This document shows, one piece after another, positions 13,879-19,342 of a DNA stretch of 19,342 nucleotides (positions are counted from its first letter, which is position 1; each line of letters starts with the position of its first letter). The stretch is from the NCBI GenBank assembly GCA_002401055.1, contig NVRZ01000001.1, forward strand, positions 13,941 through 33,282, given 5' to 3'. Made by a program: the position numbers and the translations under genes. A model generated the notes under the pieces. The model searched no databases, was not told where the DNA came from, and worked only from the letters and a program-made list of their open reading frames with translations. This DNA is from Bacteroidota bacterium (lineage in GTDB: Bacteria; Bacteroidota; Bacteroidia; NORP154).

Positions 13879-16452
13879 TTACAACCTCGGATCAACTTCC
13901 TCGCTCTCCAATGCCAATACCCCGAATACACTCTCGTGTATGCGCCTTAGCGGTTCTTTTTTGACAAACCGTTCAAGACCTTCGATTCCAAGAGCAAATT
14001 CCCTGAGAGCCAAAGATCGCTTTCGAGAAAGGCCTCTGTTCTTCAGCCTTTCAAGATTCTCCGGCAGATCATACTCAGGGCCATAGATAATTCGTAAATA
14101 CTCGCTACCTCTGCATTTCACCGCTGGCTGTAGAAGTCCATCCCTACCTGTTGCAACAAACTCATACGGCTTGACTACCATACCTTCACCACCCACTTTG
14201 GTCAGTTCTAACCACCAGTCAACAGCTTCAGCAACACTTTCCTTATCCTGGGTGTCAATTACCTTATAAGGCGTAACTCTGAATATCTTTTCATCCGCCT
14301 TGCACAGTTCCTTGATATTCTCCATGTGCCACTCATGATCTTTATCAACATGTACTTTCCCTTCAGTAGCTAGGATATGGAACGGTGCCAACTTGTAGTC
14401 TTCAACTGAAGAAACGTCCCAACAGTAGTGCCTGTATGCATCTGTATACTTTGCTATCGCAGTTTTCCTGTTACTATATTGCTCCAATGGTTGCTTTGCT
14501 TTACCAATTCCTCCGTCAACAGCTTTTTTGAGTACTAGTTCAACTTCAACCAGTGCGTTTTTTGCTGCTGCGCCCACAGAAGCATATTGATCTTGGATCA
14601 GCGACTGTGCTTTAGCAGACCAAGGCATTAATTCAGCATCCAGACATACCCAATCAGTATTGTGCTTTTCCCAAAATTTCGATTTAGTGAGAGCCTTAGC
14701 CACTCTAGACAGGAATTCCTTCTCCAGTTTTGAATCATTGAAGAAATTTCGGCCAGTACGCGTGTAGCAGATTCCGATTCCTTCATCAGATATACCAAAT
14801 CTTTTAAGAACGGTATCCTCGTCCTTACAAATAACTAGTACCGCACGTGAGCCCATATGCTTCTCCTCACAGATAACTTTCTTGACAGCCCTTTTCTTAT
14901 AATAGTTAATGGCTTGATTCGGATGCTCTAAGAAATCTGGCAAATCACTCGTACCACAGGGTGACATTGTAGGTGGCAGATATATCAACCATTTAGGATT
15001 TATAGCGAATCGGCTCATTAATTCAAGAGCTGCAATTGAGTTTTCCTCCCGAATAGTGATATTGTTTCTCAAACGTGTTTGAACAATGCGCTTGCCGATA
15101 ACATCATCAATATTGAGCAAGTCATCATACTCCTGCTGATGCGACATTTGCTCACTTGCTTCCTCAATGAAGGGCTTTGCTGGCTCACAGTAAGTTTTCT
15201 TTGCCGGAACGGAGACTAATTCTTCCTCTGGATATCTCAAAGCGGTTAACTTTCCTCCAAAAACACAACCGGTATCTATATCTATCGTTTTGTTTAACCA
15301 TTCCGCTTCGGGAACAGGGGTATGGCCATAAACTACTTTTGCCTTTCCTCTGTACTCTGAAGCCCAGTTATATCTAACTGGTAAGCCAAATTCATCCGTT
15401 TCGCCTGTAGTCTCACCATAAAGGCAAAAGGCACGAACTGCACCTGATCCTCTTCCTTGCATTTCCTCTTTCAATCCCGCATGAGCAACAACTAGCCTTC
15501 CATCATCAAAGACAAAGTGGCTAATCAAACTATATAAGAATTCCTTTACCTGCTTAATAAACTCAGGAGATTCAGATTCTAGTTGCTCTAAGGTTTCTGT
15601 TAGCCCATGATTAACTGTCACATTCTTGCCGTTAAGCTTCTTTTGTAATTTCAAATCGTGATTACCTGGAACGCAAATACCAACCTTACTGTGAACCATA
15701 CTCATTACCAGCTTTAGAACAGCAGGTGAATCAGGGCCACGATCAACTAGATCACCCACGAAAATGATCTGTCGCGCCTCCTTATGCGTTACGTCAATCC
15801 CAAAGTTCTTTCCGTCATCCTTTACTTTCTTGACGCTATATCCGAGCTTTTTAATCAGCTCAAGCGTTTCGTCGTAACAGCCATGAATGTCTCCGATTAT
15901 ATCGAAGGGTCCTTTGTTGTCTTTCTTATCATTATAGAGCCTCTCTCTGCCAATCTCAGTGACACTATCCACTTCTTCTACCGAGTTCAGGACGTAGATC
16001 TGCCTAAACCCCTCTCTTTTAAGACCTCTAAGAGAACGCTTCAGCTGCTGCTTTTGCTGTCGAATAACATGATTTCCAAAATCTCTCTCAGGACGTTTAG
16101 CATTTCTATCCTCACACTCTCGCTGTGGTATGTTCAGAACAATGGCTACAGGTAGTGTATGGTATTCTCGCGCCAATTGGATCAATCCTTTTCGCGACTC
16201 AGGTTGAACATTGGTAGCATCTATAACGGTCAAGTATCCGTTTTTTAACCTTTTGCCCGTAATGTAACGCAAGACGTCAAAGGCTTCATTTGTAGCCGAC
16301 TGACTGTTCTCGTCATTGGAAACTATTCCCCTGCACTCATCAGACGACACAACTTCATATTTACCAAAGTGCTTTTTGGCAAAGGTGCTCTTACCCGATC
16401 CAGAAGCTCCGATCAGTAATACCAATGATAGATCTGGTACTTTAATTTCCAT
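13879..16452 (-). CDS. pnkp: Pnkp: polynucleotide 5'-kinase / 2',3'-phosphatase / RNA ligase (bacterial RNA repair)
   Basis: An end-healing and sealing enzyme of the bacterial RNA repair system: it phosphorylates 5'-OH, removes 2',3'-cyclic or 3'-phosphate, and with Hen1 seals tRNAs cut by ribotoxins. Start chosen at ATG 16452 (857 residues, MEIKVPDLSLVLLIG): this aligns the P-loop GASGSGKST at 15-23, the position known from the Clostridium thermocellum enzyme (870 residues). An in-frame ATG 54 nt upstream would add 18 residues that make no sense. Kinase: K21/S22, D38 and R41. Metallophosphatase: GDIHG (D188, H190), GDLVDRG (D234), GNHD (N264, H265), AHAG (H324), GHTP (H377), D393. Ligase: EEKHMGSR with nucleotidyl-accepting K531, CLDAELMPW, GGEGMVVKP (754-762), KCRGSEYLRIIYG (779-791). 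All catalytic residues look intact. It overlaps hen1 by 11 nt, so translation is probably coupled. Confidence 0.97.
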   Translation of the reverse strand: MEIKVPDLSLVLLIGASGSGKSTFAKKHFGKYEVVSSDECRGIVSNDENSQSATNEAFDVLRYITGKRLKNGYLTVIDATNVQPESRKGLIQLAREYHTLPVAIVLNIPQRECEDRNAKRPERDFGNHVIRQQKQQLKRSLRGLKREGFRQIYVLNSVEEVDSVTEIGRERLYNDKKDNKGPFDIIGDIHGCYDETLELIKKLGYSVKKVKDDGKNFGIDVTHKEARQIIFVGDLVDRGPDSPAVLKLVMSMVHSKVGICVPGNHDLKLQKKLNGKNVTVNHGLTETLEQLESESPEFIKQVKEFLYSLISHFVFDDGRLVVAHAGLKEEMQGRGSGAVRAFCLYGETTGETDEFGLPVRYNWASEYRGKAKVVYGHTPVPEAEWLNKTIDIDTGCVFGGKLTALRYPEEELVSVPAKKTYCEPAKPFIEEASEQMSHQQEYDDLLNIDDVIGKRIVQTRLRNNITIREENSIAALELMSRFAINPKWLIYLPPTMSPCGTSDLPDFLEHPNQAINYYKKRAVKKVICEEKHMGSRAVLVICKDEDTVLKRFGISDEGIGICYTRTGRNFFNDSKLEKEFLSRVAKALTKSKFWEKHNTDWVCLDAELMPWSAKAQSLIQDQYASVGAAAKNALVEVELVLKKAVDGGIGKAKQPLEQYSNRKTAIAKYTDAYRHYCWDVSSVEDYKLAPFHILATEGKVHVDKDHEWHMENIKELCKADEKIFRVTPYKVIDTQDKESVAEAVDWWLELTKVGGEGMVVKPYEFVATGRDGLLQPAVKCRGSEYLRIIYGPEYDLPENLERLKNRGLSRKRSLALREFALGIEGLERFVKKEPLRRIHESVFGVLALESEEVDPRL

Positions 16453-17839
16453 AGGTAAATACTGCCATTTGTGATGGAGGTCCAACCTTCTTCTCGATTT
16501 CTCCAACTGGTAGAAACTCTACCGTGTAATTATTTCGTTTTCCGACTCCGTTGGCCCAGCTCTCGAACTCTTTACGTGTCCACTCAAAGCGGTGGTCTGT
16601 ATGTCTCATGCTACCAGCGTCCATGCCTTCAAAAAGCACATTGTACTCTCCATTAGGTGTTGTAAGCACGACTGTTTTGGGATTGGCGAATTCAAACACA
16701 ACTCTCTCGAAAGCCAATAATCTGTTAGTATCTAAATGTTCAATAACCTCAACGATAGCCGCCGCATCGTACCCCTCCATTCTTTTATCCTTATAAGTCA
16801 AAGCACCTTGAAAAAGTGAGATACGTTCTTTTTGCCTAGGAGCCATTTCGTCCCAGTGTAATCTGTCTTTTGCTCTGGTCAATTCATTATAAGAAACATC
16901 AGTTCCTGCAATTGTGGAGAATTGCTTTTCCTTCAGGAGCATGCGCAGGAGCTTTCCTTCACCACATCCTAGATCTATTACCTTTTGTGCTCCCGACTTC
17001 TTTAATTGTTCTAGAACCAAAGACAAACGCTTCTGATGAAGTGTTTCCTTACGTTCTTTCTCCTTGCTGCCTTCCTCTTCCGCTGCTTCTTGAGGCTCGT
17101 CGCCCTCATTCAATCTTTCCAAGGCCTCTCGTGAAAGTGAATGGAGATTGATCAGATAACGCCTCGTAATTTGTTCCATCTCAGGATGGGTTGACAACCA
17201 GCCTTTACCTTTTTCAAGCAGCTTGTTAATTTCATCCTGGCTCACGAAGTAATGTTTGAAATTATCAATTGCTGGAATTAGGATATACAGATGAGAAAGC
17301 AATTCTTTGATAGTAATAGTATGGGACAATTCAAGAGTAAAGTACTTGCTATCTCCCCAATCTTTGAATGAGTCATCCAAGATGTGTCTTTGCAGTTTGA
17401 CCTTATAACCTAATGGTTCAAATAGTTTTCTAATCAGAATTTCGCCACCCTTAGGTGCTGGAAGAACGGCTAGCTTGACTTGGAGAGGAAGTTTAGTATC
17501 GACTAACTCTGGTTTGTCGGCACAATTTCCGTTCATCGCCGTCGAGAACGCCTTAGACAGAGCAACGCTCATGAATGAGGAAGCTACATAAGGGCGGTCA
17601 TTAACGTATTGCGCAAGTGAGAAGCCAGTACCAGATACCTTTCTTCCACTTCTGACCATATCAATTGGATTGATATCAAGAAGTACTGCAATGGTAGTGC
17701 TCTCCTCTGAGCTTTCAGGATAGAAGATATGAGCCTTGCCTATAGGTAGGTCGACTGACTGGAACTTATCTGGATGCTTGTGAAGCAGATATCCTAAATC
17801 TGTCGCGGGCGAATGTGTTGTGGTTATCGTTAATAGCAT
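16442..17839 (-). CDS. hen1: Hen1: RNA 3'-terminal ribose 2'-O-methyltransferase, Pnkp partner
   Basis: 465 residues. It methylates the 2'-OH at the 3' end of the broken RNA before sealing, so the repaired site resists the same ribotoxin. The N-terminal half (MLLTITTTHSPATDLGYLLH, GKAHIFYPE 34-42, LLDINPIDMVR 53-63, YVNDRPYVASSFMSVALSKA 78-97, LPAPKGG 126-132) is the Hen1 N domain that activates the Pnkp ligase. A glutamate-rich linker (242-265) follows. The C-terminal methyltransferase has the SAM motif VIDLGCGEG (287-295) and the metal-binding set E364, E367, H368 (VEVIEHL) and H416 (RHTDHRFEW). First gene of the operon, read from the leader at 17840-18163. Its last codons, TATGGAAATTAA, include the pnkp start. 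It fits the standard hen1-pnkp order and spacing. Confidence 0.97.
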   Translation of the reverse strand: MLLTITTTHSPATDLGYLLHKHPDKFQSVDLPIGKAHIFYPESSEESTTIAVLLDINPIDMVRSGRKVSGTGFSLAQYVNDRPYVASSFMSVALSKAFSTAMNGNCADKPELVDTKLPLQVKLAVLPAPKGGEILIRKLFEPLGYKVKLQRHILDDSFKDWGDSKYFTLELSHTITIKELLSHLYILIPAIDNFKHYFVSQDEINKLLEKGKGWLSTHPEMEQITRRYLINLHSLSREALERLNEGDEPQEAAEEEGSKEKERKETLHQKRLSLVLEQLKKSGAQKVIDLGCGEGKLLRMLLKEKQFSTIAGTDVSYNELTRAKDRLHWDEMAPRQKERISLFQGALTYKDKRMEGYDAAAIVEVIEHLDTNRLLAFERVVFEFANPKTVVLTTPNGEYNVLFEGMDAGSMRHTDHRFEWTRKEFESWANGVGKRNNYTVEFLPVGEIEKKVGPPSQMAVFTYGN

Positions 17840-17866
17840 CTCGGAGCAGATTGGTCATTGAGGTAA

Positions 17867-17874
17867 CAAATTTA
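17867..17874 (-). promoter_or_regulatory. Candidate Bacteroidota -7 promoter box for hen1-pnkp
   Basis: On the minus strand the sequence reads TAAATTTG, an exact fit to the TAnnTTTG -7 element of Bacteroidota primary sigma factor promoters, 27 nt before the hen1 ATG. A TTG-type -33 element is not clear upstream (CTCTGTACAG region), so the call is tentative. It would give a short leader of about 20 nt. Confidence 0.4.
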
Positions 17875-17943
17875 AACTCTTTTAGCTGTACAGAGAATGG
17901 TAGAGTGTAAATACTTACTTCCGCAGAACATAAGTTTTAGGAG

Positions 17944-18035
17944 AGCAAGCTCTTTTACAGGTTTGCCGGAGGCCGTGCTTTTTTGTTTGTATTTTTTCCA
18001 CAAACCAAAAAGGACGACCTGTAAATGTGCTTGCT
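17944..18035. repeat. Long hairpin (92 nt) upstream of hen1
   Basis: AGCAAGCTCTTTTACAGGT (17944-17962) pairs with ACCTGTAAATGTGCTTGCT (18017-18035) at 17 of 19 positions, and inside it TTTTTTGTTTGT (17979-17990) pairs with ACAAACCAAAAA (18000-18011). It lies about 70 nt upstream of the candidate promoter. It does not carry the AACGGTC/ATTGTT ends of the attC-like sites. It could be a small non-autonomous palindromic repeat, a decayed foreign recombination site, or the terminator/attenuator of incoming transcription. Confidence 0.6.
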
Positions 18036-18163
18036 GTGCGGAGGGTCAAATCAAAATCTCGCGCGGTGGCTTATCCGCCCAGTTTGTCAGGGTTCTGCTT
18101 ACGAACCGTTCAGGGGTCCTACATACCCGCCCCACGTATTACACAAATGAATCACGGTTTATG
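18036..18163. other. Distal leader of cassette C8, no gene seen
   Basis: About 130 bp between the long hairpin and the attC-9 key. Plus-strand readings through here are short and lack family features. It contains the right copy of the flanking inverted repeat, TCAAATCAAAATCTC (18046-18060), and a G+C-richer stretch (GCGCGGTGGCTTATCCGCCC) unlike the neighbouring cassettes. With the 17840-17943 part, this cassette has a 325-nt leader, against 11-33 nt in most others. Confidence 0.5.
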
Positions 18164-18285
18164 TTTTACAACGGTCCGGCTTAACTTAGTGGGGCCATTG
18201 TTTTTTTCACACCACTTACGAGTTATTCCTCCTTACCTTTACAGGCTTAAACACGCCCCATTAAGCTTAAGCCATTGTTACAAGC
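18164..18285 (-). repeat. attC-9
   Basis: Opens TTTTACAACGGTCCGG and closes GCCATTGTTACAAGC. The arms GGCTTAACTTAGTGGGGC (18178-18195) and GCCCCATTAAGCTTAAGCC (18255-18273) pair almost throughout. The core CACCACTTACGAG and TTTACAGGCTTAAACACGCC parallels attC-2 closely. Confidence 0.8.
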
Positions 18286-18293
18286 AGTTAAGG

Positions 18294-18845
18294 TCAAACA
18301 TCCTTAAATTCGTATATAACTTTCATCCTTTGCTGTCCTTGCTTATTAGTATACTTTTCTTTTCTCTCACTTGGTTTTGGGCAAAGCCTCTTTTCTAACC
18401 AGATTGGTAGAATCAAAGAAGGAATATTAAGGCATACCACGAGAACTGCAGCCGCCCAGTTAAGCGAATCTGTCCCGCTGAAAATGATTCCAACGATGCT
18501 GACAATTAAGCCGAACGCCGCCATAGCTGCTACCCACATATAGTATTTAAGTAGCATTCTTGCTACCCCATATATTAAAATCCCATACCAAAGCACAATT
18601 CCAATCGAAGGGGAGGCATACATATAAAGTCCAGCCGTTAGAATGAGCAGGCTAAGAAGCATGTAATTCCATTTACCATATAGTTTGATTGCTTCCAATG
18701 ATGGGAGGTTTTTTATTAAATCGGCCACAATCTTCCCGTTTTTATATTTCGTTTTTAAATTTTCATATGCGGTTTGACGAGAAATTCCTTCCTTCAGAAG
18801 CTTCCTGGCTTCCGTTCTAATCACTTTTTTATCAGGTTTATCCAT
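18294..18845 (-). CDS. Cassette C9: four-TM membrane protein with helical N-terminal domain
   Basis: 183 residues. Residues 1-53 are a charged helical region (KKVIRTEARKLLKEGISRQT, AYENLKTKYKNGKIVADLIK) resembling a short helix-turn-helix or a membrane-protein regulatory tail. Four hydrophobic segments follow: WNYMLLSLLILTAGLYMYA, IGIVLWYGILIYGVARMLL, YMWVAAMAAFGLIVSIVGII and WAAAVLVVCLNIPSLILPIW. The C-terminus (about 150-183) is basic and soluble. I do not recognise a specific family; small proteins with this N-terminal region and four helices are seen in Bacteroidota. Inner-membrane location is expected from the segments and the positive ends. ATG 18845 is 18 nt from the attC-10 key and the TGA stop 8 nt from the attC-9 key. 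Confidence 0.8.
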   Translation of the reverse strand: MDKPDKKVIRTEARKLLKEGISRQTAYENLKTKYKNGKIVADLIKNLPSLEAIKLYGKWNYMLLSLLILTAGLYMYASPSIGIVLWYGILIYGVARMLLKYYMWVAAMAAFGLIVSIVGIIFSGTDSLNWAAAVLVVCLNIPSLILPIWLEKRLCPKPSERKEKYTNKQGQQRMKVIYEFKDV

Positions 18846-18863
18846 TGATTCGTTTATAGAATT

Positions 18864-18985
18864 GCTTGTAACGGCCCTAATAAACGCACGTGCGGCCTGG
18901 TTTTGTTAATTACCACTTACGAACCTGCTGTACTAACCGTTGCAAACTGAGCTTCGCCGCATTGCGTTTATTAATTGTTAGCGCC
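18864..18985 (-). repeat. attC-10
   Basis: Opens GCTTGTAACGGCCC and closes AATTGTTAGCGCC. The arms TAATAAACGCACGTGCGGC (18878-18896) and GCCGCATTGCGTTTATTA (18956-18973) pair with one bulged base. The loop has the CCACTTACGAACCTGC subfamily signature. Confidence 0.8.
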
Positions 18986-18997
18986 AGTTTTAAACTT

Positions 18998-19285
18998 TTA
19001 ATAAATTACAAATGCCATCAACAGAAACAACACATTTATAATTATCGCCAGCAGGATAAATATTTTGTAATATCTGACTTTATATGGATATCCTTTAAAT
19101 CTTATAATAGCTAGCGGTAACGATAAGAAGCTTGAGTAAAAAATTCCCGCTAATCCAATAACCCACATCACGGAATCAATATGAGCAGTGTAATTACCAC
19201 CAAGTTTGGCGTTCCCGTAAATTGTGAAGTTGAGAGTCATTAAAATTCCCAAAATCAACAATTTAATTTTCTCCTTTTTACTCAT
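18998..19285 (-). CDS. Cassette C10: small three-TM membrane protein
   Basis: 95 residues with three hydrophobic segments: IKLLILGILMTLNFTIYG (7-24), MWVIGLAGIFYSSFLSLPLAI (40-60) and YKIFILLAIIINVLFLLMAF (72-91), separated by a short polar loop (GNAKLGGNYTAHID) and a basic loop (RFKGYPYKVRYY). No family is recognised. The basic loop between helices 2 and 3 suggests that this loop faces the cytoplasm. The ATG at 19285 is 11 nt from the attC-11 key, the shortest leader in the array, so it depends on transcription from the right or from within attC-11. Cassettes encoding tiny membrane proteins of unknown role are common in chromosomal integrons. Confidence 0.75.
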   Translation of the reverse strand: MSKKEKIKLLILGILMTLNFTIYGNAKLGGNYTAHIDSVMWVIGLAGIFYSSFLSLPLAIIRFKGYPYKVRYYKIFILLAIIINVLFLLMAFVIY

Positions 19286-19296
19286 TATATATAATT

Positions 19297-19342
19297 GGCG
19301 CTAACGTCAATTATAAGAGCAGTGCTGGCTTCACCATCACCG
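19297..19342 (-). repeat. attC-11 (cut by window edge)
   Basis: Opens GGCGCTAACGTCAATTATAA, the exact complement of the C10 left key GTTAGCGCCA extended by the next base. Only 46 bp are visible, so the second arm cannot be seen. It deviates after AACG (TCAA instead of GTCC/GCCC). Its presence means the array continues to the right. Confidence 0.65.

Larger units (their letters stand above)
5801..19342 (-). mobile_element. Integron-type gene cassette array (11 attC-like sites, 10 complete cassettes; continues past right edge)
   Basis: Between 5801 and the window end, minus-strand units alternate with imperfect palindromes whose plus-strand ends read AACGGYC or a close variant (opening) and ATTGTTR (closing). 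For each unit the sequence at its left end is the reverse complement of that at its right end: C1 6302 GTTAGCGCAC / GTGCGCACAAC (imperfect); C2 GTTATGGTGC / GCACCATAAC; C3 GTTGTAAG / CCTACAAC (7 of 8); C4 GTTAGTGGC / GCCACTAAC; C5 GTTGTATGC / GCATACAAC; C6 GTTAACACC / GGTGTTAAC; C7 GTTAGCGGTA / TACCGCTAAC; C8 GTTGTAAAA / TTTTACAAC; C9 GTTACAAGCA / TGCTTGTAAC; C10 GTTAGCGCCA / TGGCGCTAAC. Known integron cassettes behave this way, since the crossover within GTTRRRY leaves complementary R' and R'' boxes at the two cassette ends. All genes share one orientation with the site 3' of the gene. No integrase or attI is in the window; they would lie to the right. Confidence 0.8.

Noticed and set aside
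16453..16506. Upstream ATG for pnkp giving an 875-residue protein
   Set aside because: The added 18 residues lie within hen1, are unlike the family, and the downstream ATG aligns the P-loop at its known position 15-23.
15784..17151. Plus-strand frames up to 123 codons opposite pnkp and hen1
   Set aside because: Antisense to fully conserved enzyme motifs; no signal, domain or start context.
17897..18398. Two overlapping plus-strand frames across the hen1 leader and attC-9
   Set aside because: They run through the hairpin, the inverted repeat and an attC-like palindrome, and their translation is driven by these structures; not coding.
6303..19285. Composite transposon or genomic island bounded by IS copies
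   Set aside because: Only one IS relic is present, and unit ends are private complementary keys rather than shared terminal repeats or target duplications.

Overview
The window looks like a chromosomal segment of a Bacteroidota, probably a marine Cytophagales-like bacterium; the genus cannot be read from it. The reasons are two secreted proteins with type IX secretion (T9SS) type A C-terminal sorting domains, TPR/coiled-coil/membrane proteins typical of the phylum, weak ribosome binding sites, and a TAnnTTTG-type promoter box. Every confident gene is on the minus strand. The only plus-strand gene is a broken IS110-family transposase.

Positions 1-5749 hold ordinary genes: two tandem paralogous TPR membrane proteins (the leftmost cut by the window edge), a DEAD-box RNA helicase with a DEVD motif II, and a DUF1853-family protein between them.

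From about 5801 to the right edge the layout changes to single-gene units separated by imperfect palindromes, mostly 110-130 bp. On the plus strand each palindrome opens with AACGGYC or a close variant and closes with (C)ATTGTTR. The two ends of every unit carry a private, mutually complementary 7-10 nt key (for example GTTAGTGGC...GCCACTAAC). That is the relation between the start of an integron gene cassette and the R'' box of its own attC site. All cassette genes point the same way, with the attC-like site on their 3' side. I read this as a sedentary (chromosomal) integron cassette array with 11 attC-like sites and 10 complete cassettes; no integrase is in the window, and it would be expected to the right. 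The cassettes encode, left to right: two T9SS-sorted secreted proteins (C1, C2), a beta-helix/potassium-channel fusion (C3), three small exported proteins (C4-C6), a DpnII/MboI-like PD-(D/E)XK nuclease (C7), a 4.6-kb cassette with the complete Hen1-Pnkp RNA repair operon (C8), and two small membrane proteins (C9, C10).

The most notable points are the RNA repair operon packaged as one large cassette with its own leader, promoter and hairpins; the last attC-like site (attC-1), split by an IS110 relic that keeps its structured 5' end (a candidate bridge-RNA region); and the unusual attC features (relaxed GTTR boxes with 9-10 nt keys, one 72-bp site and one 278-bp site).
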